From: Hyphomicrobiaceae bacterium
GTDB taxonomy: Bacteria; Pseudomonadota; Alphaproteobacteria; Rhizobiales; Hyphomicrobiaceae
DNA: 64,000 nucleotides
NCBI GenBank assembly: GCA_021730785.1
Contig: JAKFWF010000022.1
Location: forward strand, 45,341-109,340
Direction of reading: 5' to 3'
The notes below the pieces were generated by a model. That model did no database searches. It had not been told where the DNA came from and saw only the letters and a program-made list of their open reading frames with translations. Made by a program: the position numbers and the translations under genes. This document shows, in pieces, positions 47,756-56,277 of the stretch. Position 1 is the first letter of the stretch, and the number at the start of each line of letters is the position of its first letter.

Positions 47756-48921
47756 CCCTCTTGCAGCGCCAACGCGTGCGCGTCGTGCATGTGACGCTGT
47801 CGCATCGGCCGTTCGACGTGCGCGTGTTCGAGAAGGAGTGCCGGACGCTGGCCGATGCGGGCTACAGCGTCGCCCTCGCAGTGCCGTCGGCCACGGAGGG
47901 AAGCATCAGCCACGGCGTCGTCCTGCACGATATTCCCCCGACCGCAAATGCAGCGGGAGATGCCAGCGCGGCGCAACGCTGGTTCAGCCGGCTCAAGACT
48001 GCACAAGACACCGCACGGCGCCTGGATGGCCATATCTATCACTTGCACGATCCTGAACTGATCCCGGTCGGCCTCGTCCTGAAGCGGCGCGGTGCCAGCA
48101 TCATTTACGATGCGCACGAGGACGCGCCAATGGAAGCCTGGTCGCTCAATCGCACTCGGCCTTCGCGCCGCCTCGTGCTGCCGGCCCTGTGGTGGAGCCT
48201 GCTGGCACTCGCCAAGCGCCGCTTCGATCTGTTCGTCGCCGCCACGCCCGAGATCGCGCGACGGTTCCCGGCGGCACGCACGGTGCTCGTCAGGAACTAT
48301 CCGCGGCTCGACATGTTCGCTGGCCGCGTGACCGCCACGGATGCAACTGTGCAGCCAACCCGCACGCTGGTGTTTCCGGGGCTGGTCAACGAGCCACGCG
48401 GCGCGCTCGTGATGCTCGAGGCTCTGGCGGCAACGCAGCGCCATGCCGACCTTCGTCTGAGGCTCTATGGCGAGATCGTGCCGGCCGAACTGGAACTGCG
48501 CATGCGGGCACACGCGGCCTGGCAGCGTGTCGATTTCGTCGGCTTCAGGCCCTGGCGCGAAGTTCTCGATGCCTATGCGCTCTGCCTCGCCGGTCTCCTG
48601 CTCTATGCACCAACGCCCGAGCAGAGGCACGCCATGCCGGTCAAGCTGTTCGAATTCCTGCTGTCGGGCATCCCGGTGATCGCAACCGACATGCCCTGGT
48701 GGCGCGAACTGGCCGACGGCAATCCTGCGGTGATTTTCGTCGACATCACGAAGCCGGCCGAGGTGGCGGCAGCAATCGAGCGACTGGCTGATGATCCAGC
48801 TAGCGCCCGGCGGTTGGGCGTTGCGGGCGCAGCCCACGCCCGCGCGCGGTTCGACTGGGACAAGGAGGGCGCGCGTCTGGTCGCAGCCTATGACGCGCTG
48901 GCCACTCCTGCCCGGCCGTGA
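47725..48921 (+). CDS. GT4-type glycosyltransferase
   Basis: A 398-residue GT-B-fold glycosyltransferase. The N-terminal domain opens with VRVVHVTLSHRPFDVRVFEKECRTLADAGYSVALAVP, and HIYHLHDPELIPVGLVLKRRGASIIYDAHEDAP is the acceptor-side half. The C-terminal half has LVFPGLVNEPRGALVMLEAL, VDFVGFRPWREVLDAYALCLAGLLLY and AMPVKLFEFLLSGIPVIATDMPWWREL, the usual E-x7-E-like donor site region. It probably adds a sugar during capsule, O-antigen or exopolysaccharide synthesis. The overlap with the UDP-GlcNAc 2-epimerase gene suggests a ManNAc-type donor, which is inference. Confidence 0.85.
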   Translation: MQDTVERPALTLLQRQRVRVVHVTLSHRPFDVRVFEKECRTLADAGYSVALAVPSATEGSISHGVVLHDIPPTANAAGDASAAQRWFSRLKTAQDTARRLDGHIYHLHDPELIPVGLVLKRRGASIIYDAHEDAPMEAWSLNRTRPSRRLVLPALWWSLLALAKRRFDLFVAATPEIARRFPAARTVLVRNYPRLDMFAGRVTATDATVQPTRTLVFPGLVNEPRGALVMLEALAATQRHADLRLRLYGEIVPAELELRMRAHAAWQRVDFVGFRPWREVLDAYALCLAGLLLYAPTPEQRHAMPVKLFEFLLSGIPVIATDMPWWRELADGNPAVIFVDITKPAEVAAAIERLADDPASARRLGVAGAAHARARFDWDKEGARLVAAYDALATPARP

Positions 48922-48946
48922 TGCAGCGCTCGAGCAACGATAACGA

Positions 48947-50398
48947 TCAAGCCTTGCTCACATGCAGCGGTGGCATGCGGTCCCGCCATGGCATTGCGGC
49001 TTCCAGTGCGGTCGAAAGCTGCAGCACGGTATGCTCGTCAGCGGGACGACCAGCGATCTGAACTCCGATCGGCAGGCCGTTCGTGTGCATGGCGAGCGGC
49101 AACGACATCGCCGGCGTGCCCATGATGTTGTGGGGGATCGTGAATTGGATCGGCGCGGCAAACAGCTCGGCCGCCAGATTGTGCCAGCCGACGCCCGGCT
49201 TCGACAGGTTATAGGTGCCCCATGGCTCGGCGACGCGCGCAGTGGTCGGCGACAGCCAGATGTCGTGGTTCTCATAGAACGCGCCGAGCTTGCGGCGTGC
49301 CACGTTCAGGTCCACCATCGCCTTGAAGAAGCGTGCCGCCGTGATCTCGTGTGAATGTTCGTAGACCGACAGCATCACCGGCTCCAGCGTGTCGGGACCA
49401 GCCTTGGTGCCGGCGCGGCGGGCATAGCCATCGAGGCGCTGATCGAAGCCGAAGAAGAACAGATCGGTGGTCGCATCAAGAACGGCTGCCCCGCCCATGT
49501 CGACGCGGGCGATGTCGACGCTGTGCCCCATTCCGGCCAGGACTTTGCCGGTGGCGTGAACGGCTGCCACCACTTCGGGGTCGATCTTCACGCCAACCAG
49601 TTCGTCGAGCACGATGCCGATGCGCAGTTTGCCGGGCGCGCGTTGAGCCAGCTTGGCATAGGGCTCGGTCGGCTTCGGGATGATGAAGGGGTCGCCCGGC
49701 TGGGGCATGCTGACGCAATCGAGGATGGCGGCCACGTCGCGCACGGTGCGGGCCTGCACGAGGTTCTTCGAGTAGCCGAAGCCCGGCTCATCGACCACCG
49801 GGGCGAGCGACACGCGTCCGCGCGACGGCTTGAGACCAACCCCGCCGCACCAACTGGCCGGAATGCGGATCGAGCCGCCGATGTCGGAGCCGTGCGCCAC
49901 GGGCACGACGCCGGCTGCGACGGCCGCCGCCGCCCCGCCCGAAGAGCCGCCGGCCGAATAGCCGCTCCGCCACGGGTTCGACGTGTTGCCATAGAGCGCG
50001 CTCTCGGTGGTGGCGGCCATGGAGTATTCGGGCGCCGCCGACCGGCCGAGAATGTTGAAGCCGGCGGCCTTCAAGCCTTCGAGAAACGCCGTCGAGGTTT
50101 CCACCTTCATGCCGCGGCACAACCGCGACCCGAATTCGATGCGGGTGCCCGCCTCGTGGCCGAACACGTCCTTGATGAGCGTCGGCACGCCGTGGAACGG
50201 ACCGCTGCCGAGGTGACGTGCATCGACCGCATCGATGCGCTGCTCATAAACCTCGACCACGGCGTTGAGCGTTTTCGCGGTCTGCGTGATGGCGGCTGCC
50301 GCCGACCGCGCCAGTTCCATCGGCGTCACCTCGCGTTTGGCAACCAGTGCGGCAAGGCCGGTCGCGTCGTGGGCGGCATACTCGGCGAGTTTCATCAT
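48947..50398 (-). CDS. Amidase-signature family enzyme
   Basis: A 483-residue amidase-signature hydrolase. The Ser-cisSer-Lys triad is visible: Lys in GVPTLIKDVFG (about residue 75), the cis-Ser in the Gly/Ser-rich core SGYSAGGSSGGAAAAVAAG (about 150) and the nucleophile in GSDIGGSIRIPASWCG (about 173). Family members hydrolyse carboxamides or nitrile-derived amides, or act in GatA-like transamidation; the lack of gatB/C neighbours argues against the last. The substrate cannot be named. It lies 44 bp upstream, on its strand, of nothing obviously related and converges with the glycosyltransferase. Confidence 0.87.
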   Translation of the reverse strand: MMKLAEYAAHDATGLAALVAKREVTPMELARSAAAAITQTAKTLNAVVEVYEQRIDAVDARHLGSGPFHGVPTLIKDVFGHEAGTRIEFGSRLCRGMKVETSTAFLEGLKAAGFNILGRSAAPEYSMAATTESALYGNTSNPWRSGYSAGGSSGGAAAAVAAGVVPVAHGSDIGGSIRIPASWCGGVGLKPSRGRVSLAPVVDEPGFGYSKNLVQARTVRDVAAILDCVSMPQPGDPFIIPKPTEPYAKLAQRAPGKLRIGIVLDELVGVKIDPEVVAAVHATGKVLAGMGHSVDIARVDMGGAAVLDATTDLFFFGFDQRLDGYARRAGTKAGPDTLEPVMLSVYEHSHEITAARFFKAMVDLNVARRKLGAFYENHDIWLSPTTARVAEPWGTYNLSKPGVGWHNLAAELFAAPIQFTIPHNIMGTPAMSLPLAMHTNGLPIGVQIAGRPADEHTVLQLSTALEAAMPWRDRMPPLHVSKA

Positions 50399-50442
50399 GG
50401 CGTGGTCCTCCGTGGCGGCAGATGAATCCGGATTATCGAGCT

Positions 50443-51444
50443 TTACGCCACGCCGAGCCGCAGCAAATCGTGCACGTGCAGCACGCCGACCGGCATGCCG
50501 TTTTCGACGACGAACAGCACGGTGATGCGCGACGCATTGATCTGCTCAAGGGCGGCCGTCGCCAGGAGCGTCGATGGGATCGTCTTGGGGCGCCGCGTCA
50601 TGATCTGTCCGGCCGTGGCATTCAGTAGATTGCCCCCCATGTGCCGGCGCAAGTCGCCGTCGGTAATGATTCCGACGAAGTGGCCCTGGGCATCGACGAC
50701 GCCAAGGCACCCGAGCGCCTTCTGCGTCATGGTGACGATCGCTTGGGTCATGATCTCGTTCTCATGCGCCAATGGCAGGCGATCGCCGGTGTGCATGACG
50801 TCGGCGACGAATTTCAACTTGGCGCCGAGCGAACCGCCGGGGTGGAATACCTTGAAGTCGTGCGCCGTGAAGCCCTTGGCTTCCAGTAGTGCCACGGCAA
50901 TGCAATCGCCGATCGTGAGCTGCATGGTGGTCGAGGTGGTCGGCGCCAATCCGTGCGGACAGGCCTCCATTGCCCGCGGCAGTTCCAGGACGACGGTCGC
51001 GGCCCGGCCGAGTGCGCTGTCGGCCCGCGAGGTGAGCGCGATCAGCGGCACCGCAAAACGGCCGGCGAAGTTCAAGATGTTCGACAGCTCGACGGTTTCC
51101 CCCGACCAGGAGATCGCCAGAATGCAATCCTCCTTCGTGATCATGCCGAGATCGCCGTGCGAGGCCTCGCTTGGATGGACGAAGTGCGCCGGCGTGCCGG
51201 TCGAGGCGAACGTCGCGGTGATCTTCTGGCCGATATGTCCGCTCTTGCCGATGCCGGTCACGATCACCCGGCCGCGCGTCGCCTGCAGCGTGTCGATGGC
51301 GCGCGCAAAGGCCGGGCCCATCGCGCCATCGAGCGCCGCGCGCAGTGCGACCAGACCCTGCGCTTCCGTTTCGAGGGTGCGGAGCGCCGACGCGATGGCG
51401 CCGGTGAGGCGATTGTCGACCGCGAGTGCGGTGGCCGGTGTCAT
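50443..51444 (-). CDS. kdsD: Arabinose-5-phosphate isomerase (KpsF/GutQ family, KdsD)
   Basis: A 333-residue enzyme converting ribulose 5-phosphate to arabinose 5-phosphate for Kdo synthesis. The N-terminal SIS domain has VIVTGIGKSGHIGQKITATFASTGTPAHFVHPSEASHGDLG and LAISWSGETVELSNIL. EACPHGLAPTTSTTMQLTIGDCIAVALLEAKGF is a family hallmark. Two CBS domains follow, with VGIITDGDLRRHMGG and GQIMTRRPKTIPS. The start at 51444 is supported by AGGAG seven bases upstream; the frame extends a further 90 bp. The enzyme supplies lipopolysaccharide core synthesis. Confidence 0.92.
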   Translation of the reverse strand: MTPATALAVDNRLTGAIASALRTLETEAQGLVALRAALDGAMGPAFARAIDTLQATRGRVIVTGIGKSGHIGQKITATFASTGTPAHFVHPSEASHGDLGMITKEDCILAISWSGETVELSNILNFAGRFAVPLIALTSRADSALGRAATVVLELPRAMEACPHGLAPTTSTTMQLTIGDCIAVALLEAKGFTAHDFKVFHPGGSLGAKLKFVADVMHTGDRLPLAHENEIMTQAIVTMTQKALGCLGVVDAQGHFVGIITDGDLRRHMGGNLLNATAGQIMTRRPKTIPSTLLATAALEQINASRITVLFVVENGMPVGVLHVHDLLRLGVA

Positions 51445-51711
51445 CAAGCAGCTCCTGGTAGTGGCCACGACAGGTTGGCATGAAGCATAGCAGGGAGGCA
51501 GCGCACGGCAATCCTGCTGCGGGCCGAGGCCCACAGGCGCATCGCGCTGGGCTCAAATATTCAGAAACCGGACACGGTTGCGCCATGGTTGGTCTCAATC
51601 TTGCGGTTTGTCGGGCGATTTGTCGGGCTCGGACCAATGTTGCGGCCAGGACACAAACGTTTTAGGTGTTGATCATTCGCTGGCCAACCCCGCCAACCAG
51701 GAGTTCTTCCC

Positions 51712-52797
51712 ATGTTCGATGCCAAGAGCCTTCTCGAGTCACTCGTCAAGGGCGCAGCCCCGGCGCAAGCACAGCAACCGGGCGGCATGGGCGCGCTCGG
51801 CGACCTGCTCGGCCAGATCATGGGCGGTGGCGGGAAGGCCGGTGCTGCTCCCGGTGGTATGGGCGGGCTCGGTGATATTCTGGGCAAGCTCGGCGGCATG
51901 GCAGCGCAAGGCGGCCAGGGCGGCAATGCGGGTGCTGGCGCCGGTGGCATGGGTGGCCTCGGCGACCTGCTCGGTAAGCTCGGCGGCGGCCAGGGCGGCG
52001 CCGCAGGTGGAGCCCCCGGCGGCGGTGGACTTGCCGACATCCTCGGCCAGATCCTGGGTCAGGCGACCTCGGGCGTGAAGGAAATCGGCCAGAAGGTCGA
52101 GGATCACACGCACATCGGTGGCCGCACCCGCGAAGCCTTCGGCCAGGCCACCGGCCAATCCCCCGATGACATCATGGCCAAGCTCAAGGACCTGATCGCC
52201 CAGCATCAGTTGGCGGCGGGCGCGACGGCCGGTGGCCTCGGTGCCGTGGTGCTCGGCACCAAGACCGGGCGTTCGGCGGCGCTGGGCGCGGCCAAGCTTG
52301 GTGCACTCGCTCTGATCGGCGGCCTTGCCTACAAGGCCTACCAGAATTACGCGCAGGGCAAGCCGATGATCGGCCAAGCCAGCGGCTTTGCCGCCGAACA
52401 GGCGCCGAGCGGCTCCGGCTTCGAGCCGCAGGCGGTGACCAACGATACGGCGATCCTGTACATCCGCGCCATGATCGCGGCAGCTGCCGCCGACGGCCGC
52501 ATCGATGCGAGCGAACAGCAAAAGATCATGGGCGCGATCGGCCAGGCGGGTGGCGCCGACCAGGCCGCGCGCGACTTCCTGCAGCGCGAGATCAACCATC
52601 CAGCGACCGCCGAGCAGCTGGCGGCCGCTTGCCAGTCGGACGAGCAGGCAGTCCAGGTGTTCACGGCGGCCCGTTTCGCCGTCGACGTCAGTGACCAGGA
52701 AGAGAACGACTTCCTGATCGACCTCGCGACCAAGCTCGGCCTCGATGCGAAGCTCGTGCAGCACATCGACGCCGCCGCCAGCGCCCAGGCGGCGTGA
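51712..52797 (+). CDS. DUF533/TerB-like protein with Gly-rich repeats
   Basis: A 361-residue protein. Residues 24-115 contain four similar units with the pattern GG-x-G-x-L-(G/A)-D-(L/I)-L-G-(Q/K), for example GGMGALGDLLGQIMGG and GGMGGLGDILGKLGG. A hydrophobic segment follows around 160-200 (AAGATAGGLGAVVLG, LGALALIGGLAY). The C-terminal 120 residues are a YebE/DUF533 TerB-like helical domain (YIRAMIAAAAADGRIDASEQQKIMGAI, FTAARFAVDVSDQEENDFLIDLA). The family is membrane-associated with unknown function. A bidirectional terminator separates it from the convergent dehydrogenase gene. Confidence 0.82.
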   Translation: MFDAKSLLESLVKGAAPAQAQQPGGMGALGDLLGQIMGGGGKAGAAPGGMGGLGDILGKLGGMAAQGGQGGNAGAGAGGMGGLGDLLGKLGGGQGGAAGGAPGGGGLADILGQILGQATSGVKEIGQKVEDHTHIGGRTREAFGQATGQSPDDIMAKLKDLIAQHQLAAGATAGGLGAVVLGTKTGRSAALGAAKLGALALIGGLAYKAYQNYAQGKPMIGQASGFAAEQAPSGSGFEPQAVTNDTAILYIRAMIAAAAADGRIDASEQQKIMGAIGQAGGADQAARDFLQREINHPATAEQLAAACQSDEQAVQVFTAARFAVDVSDQEENDFLIDLATKLGLDAKLVQHIDAAASAQAA

Positions 52798-52836
52798 GGC
52801 TGGCTGACCGATCGGTGCAATGATTTGCCGCATAAC

Positions 52837-52866
52837 AAAACGGCGCTCCCCAGGGGGCGCCGTTTT
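52837..52866. terminator. Bidirectional rho-independent terminator
   Basis: AAAACGGCGC (52837-52846) and GCGCCGTTTT (52857-52866) form a perfect stem, with CCCC/GGGG pairing inside apart from one bulged T. A-run and T-run flanks make it work on both strands, ending the DUF533 gene and the convergent dehydrogenase gene. Confidence 0.88.
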
Positions 52867-52873
52867 CAGTCGA

Positions 52874-53872
52874 TCAGAACATCGCCGGGTGCACGCGGTC
52901 GGGGGGCGTGTGGCCGTCGAGGAAAGTCTTGATGTTGATGATCACCTTCTCGCCCATGTCGATGCGGCCCTCGATCGTTGCCGAGCCCATGTGCGGCAGC
53001 GCGACCACCCGGTCGGACGCCAACAGCTTCGGATTGACCGCCGGCTCGTGCTCGAACACGTCGAGGCCGGCGCCGGCGATGGCGCCTGCCTCGATCAGCC
53101 GGGCGAGTTCGTTCTCGTCGATCACCTCGCCGCGCGCGGTGTTGACGATGTAGGCCGTGGGCTTCAGCAGTTTCAGGCGGCGCGCCGACAGCAGATGATA
53201 GGTCGCTGGCGTGTGCGGGCAGTTCACCGACACGATGTCCATGCGGCTGATCATCTGGTCGATCGAATCCCAGTAGGTCGCCTCGACTTCCTGCTCGATC
53301 GCCTCGGGCAGGCGGCGGCGATTGTGATAATGGATCTGCAGGCCGAAGGCGCGGGCCCGCCTGGCTACCGCATGGCCGATCCGGCCCATGCCGATGATGC
53401 CGAGGCGCTTGCCGTAGATGCGGCTGCCGAGCATCCACGTCGGCGACCAGCCGGCCCAGGTGCTGCGTGGCGAGCGCAAGGCGGCCGCCCCCTCGGTCAG
53501 CCGGCGCGGCACAGCGAGGATCAGCGCCATCGTCATGTCGGCCGTATCCTCGGTCAGCACGCCCGGCGTGTTGGTGACGATGATGCCGCGGTTGCGCGCG
53601 GTGTCGAGGTCGATGTTGTCGACGCCGGTGCCGAAGTTGGCGATCAGCTTGAGCTGGGGCCCGGCCTGGGCCAGCACGGCGCGATCGATCCGGTCGGTCA
53701 CCGTCGGCACCAGCACTTCGGCAACCTTCATCGCCTCGATCAGTTGCGCCTGGCTCAGCGCCTTGTCATCGACATTGAGGCGCGCGTCGAACAACTCGCG
53801 CATGCGCGTTTCGACGACATCCGGCAGCTTGCGGGTGACGATGACGAGGGGTTTTTTTGCCGAGGTTGGCAT
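52874..53872 (-). CDS. D-2-hydroxyacid dehydrogenase (glyoxylate reductase-like)
   Basis: A 332-residue NAD(P)-dependent dehydrogenase. LGIIGMGRIGHAVARRARAFGLQIHYHNRR is the nucleotide-binding fold with Arg residues that often favour NADPH. The catalytic Arg is in YIVNTARGEVID, the Glu in LDVFEHEPAVNP and the His in VVALPHMGSATIEGR. FGTGVDNIDLDTARNRGIIVTNTPGVLTEDTADMTMALIL is also typical of the GyaR/GRHPR branch, which reduces glyoxylate or hydroxypyruvate. It ends at the bidirectional terminator. Confidence 0.88.
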   Translation of the reverse strand: MPTSAKKPLVIVTRKLPDVVETRMRELFDARLNVDDKALSQAQLIEAMKVAEVLVPTVTDRIDRAVLAQAGPQLKLIANFGTGVDNIDLDTARNRGIIVTNTPGVLTEDTADMTMALILAVPRRLTEGAAALRSPRSTWAGWSPTWMLGSRIYGKRLGIIGMGRIGHAVARRARAFGLQIHYHNRRRLPEAIEQEVEATYWDSIDQMISRMDIVSVNCPHTPATYHLLSARRLKLLKPTAYIVNTARGEVIDENELARLIEAGAIAGAGLDVFEHEPAVNPKLLASDRVVALPHMGSATIEGRIDMGEKVIINIKTFLDGHTPPDRVHPAMF

Positions 53873-54064
53873 GGTGTGGCGACGCGCTCCCGCTGGTGCT
53901 GATGGGGGACATTTTTTCGACTAGATAGACTGCGTCAGTCGGTGACCTTGAGTCGGCGGCCGACCTGACAGTCGATCTAACAGATGGCACACGTCATGAC
54001 AAAGGCTGCCACGGCGTCCAGTCATGATAGAGTGATGGGACCGGAGAGAGGCGAGGGCAAGGGC

Positions 54065-54634
54065 ATGCGCGGGTGCGATTGGTCGGGTGGGGGATTGGGT
54101 ATTGCAAGTGCCAGGTTGCTGGTTCTTGTGGCGCTGCTGCTGCCGCAAGCGGTGCTGGCGCAGGCGACGGTGCCCGATACCGTGAACGGGCCGTCGGGTC
54201 TGCCGACGCCGCGCTTCGTCAGCCTCAAGGCCGATCGCGTCAACCTGCGCAGCGGCCCCGGCACCGAGTATCCGACGACTTGGGTGTTCCGCCGCGCCGG
54301 CCAGCCGGTCGAGGTGATCAAGGAGTTCGAAGCGTGGCGGCAGGTGCGCGACGCGGAAGGCACCACCGGCTGGGTGTTGAGCACAATGCTGTCGGGGCGC
54401 CGCACGGCCCTCGTTCTGCCGTGGGAGATCAAGCCCGGCCAGGCCGTGCCGGAAGTGGCGATCAGGGATGCCGGTCGGGAAGCTGCCCGTTCCGTCGCCG
54501 TGGTGGAGGCCGGCGTTATTGCCAATCTCGGCTTGTGCGACACGCGCTGGTGCGCCGTCAGCGTCGGCGACTACAAGGGGTTCATCGAACAGAACAAGCT
54601 CTGGGGCGTCTATCCGAACGAGGCGGTCAAGTAG
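54065..54634 (+). CDS. Exported SH3-domain (bacterial SH3, SH3b) protein
   Basis: A 189-residue protein with a signal sequence (ARLLVLVALLLPQAVLAQA) and an SH3-type repeat: FVSLKADRVNLRSGPGTEYPTTWVFRRAGQPVEVIKEFEAWRQVRDAEGTTGWVLSTMLSG. A second, degenerate SH3-like unit follows (ARSVAVVEAGVIANLGLCDTRWCAVSVGDYKGFIEQNKLWGVY). Such periplasmic proteins probably bind peptidoglycan. The start at 54065 follows a GAGGGCAAGGG purine run; earlier in-frame ATGs occur at 53984 and 54035. It converges with irr, 9 bp apart. Confidence 0.8.
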   Translation: MRGCDWSGGGLGIASARLLVLVALLLPQAVLAQATVPDTVNGPSGLPTPRFVSLKADRVNLRSGPGTEYPTTWVFRRAGQPVEVIKEFEAWRQVRDAEGTTGWVLSTMLSGRRTALVLPWEIKPGQAVPEVAIRDAGREAARSVAVVEAGVIANLGLCDTRWCAVSVGDYKGFIEQNKLWGVYPNEAVK

Positions 54635-54643
54635 CGCGCAAAG

Positions 54644-55051
54644 CTACTTCGGCGCGAGCCGCACGACCACATCGATGTGGCTGATGACCATGCCGGCCGG
54701 CGCTTCCGGCACGCCGTCGATGCGGATGCTGTCCTCGGGAATATCGACCAGTTTGCCTTCGCGCTCGTAGAAGAAGTGATTGTGGTTCGAGGTGTTGGTG
54801 TCGAAATAGGCCTTGGCCCCGTCGATCGCCAGCTCGCGCAGCAAGCCTGCACGCTTGAACTGGTGCAGCGTGTTATAGACGGTTGCGAGCGAAACGCGCT
54901 CGCCGGCGTCAACCGCCTCGTGATGCAGCATCTCGGCCGTGGCGTGGCGATGCCCCTGGCCGAACAGCAATTCGCCCAGCAGCATGCGCTGGCGTGTCGG
55001 CCTCAAGCCGGCAATCCGCAACATTTCCGCAACGTTCTTCGTCGACATCAT
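54644..55051 (-). CDS. irr: Fur-family iron response regulator Irr
   Basis: A 135-residue Fur-superfamily regulator. The DNA-binding half reads AGLRPTRQRMLLGELLFGQGHRHATAEMLHHEAV, followed by RVSLATVYNTLHQFKRAGLLREL. The dimer/metal half includes YFDTNTSNHNHFFYEREGKLVDIPEDSI, where the HNH cluster is the haem/metal-responsive site of Irr. Fur proper has additional Cys and His pairs, which are missing. In Rhizobiales, Irr controls iron and haem genes under iron limitation. In a phototroph it could link iron status with tetrapyrrole supply, which is inference. MMSTKN allows the start one codon later. Confidence 0.9.
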   Translation of the reverse strand: MMSTKNVAEMLRIAGLRPTRQRMLLGELLFGQGHRHATAEMLHHEAVDAGERVSLATVYNTLHQFKRAGLLRELAIDGAKAYFDTNTSNHNHFFYEREGKLVDIPEDSIRIDGVPEAPAGMVISHIDVVVRLAPK

Positions 55052-55184
55052 GTCTCAAATCTCATCGCAAGCCGGCACAAACTCAACAATTTCTGTACCT
55101 TGCGCCACACCTACCATTATCAAGCGCCAACTGTGACTGCAATGGGGTGAACACGAGCAGGGTTTTGCCGGGGGAGCGGTCATT

Positions 55185-56069
55185 TCACAGCAGCTTCTGC
55201 AACTCGACCTTCAGTTCGGGCCCAAGGTCGGGGCGGGCCAGCGCATAGGCGACGTTGGCTGCGAGGAAGCCGATCTTGGAGCCGCAGTCGTAGATCTGGC
55301 CGTCGAAGCGCACGGTATGGAAGGGCTGCTTGATGTCGGCCCATAGCTTGACCATCGAGTCGGTCAGTTGGATTTCCCCGCCAGCACCCTTCTCCTGGGC
55401 GCTGAGCAGGCCGAAAATCTCGGGCTGCAGAATGTAGCGGCCGGTGATGTGCAGGTTCGATGGCGCCGTGCCGCGCGGCGGCTTCTCGACCATGGCGGTC
55501 AACGCCGAGACTTTCGCCTTTGCATCCTTGACGCCGACGATACCGTACTGGTGGGTTTGGTCCTCAGGCACGGGCGAGACGGCAATGTGGTTGCCACCGA
55601 ACTCGTGATAGGCCTCGATCATCTCGGCCAGGCAGGCTTTCACGCCGTGATGCAGCATATCGGGCAGCAGCAGGGCGAACGGCTCATTACCGACGATCTC
55701 ACGGGCGCACCACACGGCATGGCCGAGGCCGAGCGGCTTTTGCTGGCGTGTGAACGAGGTTTGGCCAGCGCCCGGCAGTTCGCGCAGCAACTGCGCCAGT
55801 TCCTTCGCCTTGCCCCGGGTTTCGAGCGTGTGCTCGAGCTCATACTGGCTGTCGAAATGGTCCTCGATCACGCCCTTGTTGCGGCCCGTCACGAATATGA
55901 AGTGTTCAATTCCGGCCGCCCGCGCTTCGTCGACCACGTGCTGGATCACCGGACGGTCGACCACCGTCAACATTTCCTTCGGCATGGCCTTGGTCGCCGG
56001 CAGAAAGCGTGTGCCCAGACCCGCGACGGGAAACACGGCCTTGCGAATCGGCTTTTTCTGGGTCGACAT
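55185..56069 (-). CDS. galU: UTP-glucose-1-phosphate uridylyltransferase GalU
   Basis: A 294-residue nucleotidyltransferase that makes UDP-glucose. KAVFPVAGLGTRFLPATKAMPKEMLTVVDRPVIQHVVDEA is the nucleotide-binding N-terminus. GLGHAVWCAREIVGNEPFALLLPDM contains the metal-binding Asp, and VEKPPRGTAPSNLHITGRYIL and GAGGEIQLTDSM are substrate contacts. The start at 56069 gives the usual MSTQKKPIRKAVFP; the frame extends upstream without need. It is divergent from galE across a 208-bp gap, so the two can jointly supply UDP-glucose and UDP-galactose. Confidence 0.94.
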   Translation of the reverse strand: MSTQKKPIRKAVFPVAGLGTRFLPATKAMPKEMLTVVDRPVIQHVVDEARAAGIEHFIFVTGRNKGVIEDHFDSQYELEHTLETRGKAKELAQLLRELPGAGQTSFTRQQKPLGLGHAVWCAREIVGNEPFALLLPDMLHHGVKACLAEMIEAYHEFGGNHIAVSPVPEDQTHQYGIVGVKDAKAKVSALTAMVEKPPRGTAPSNLHITGRYILQPEIFGLLSAQEKGAGGEIQLTDSMVKLWADIKQPFHTVRFDGQIYDCGSKIGFLAANVAYALARPDLGPELKVELQKLL

Positions 56070-56277
56070 GATGCGGTGTTCTCGGGCAGAGGGTGGCGGT
56101 GGTGGCTGTGTCGCGGCAATTGGCATTGGCACGTGAATTGAATGCCAACCGCCTGATCTCGATTGTGACGGTCGGGCGGTTAAACATGCATTGTGGCAAC
56201 CCGCAGTCACGCGGCAATCGAAATCAGAGTTATCTGCGCGTAAGGCTGCGGGTCAAGGCTTCAGGAGTGGACGGACG

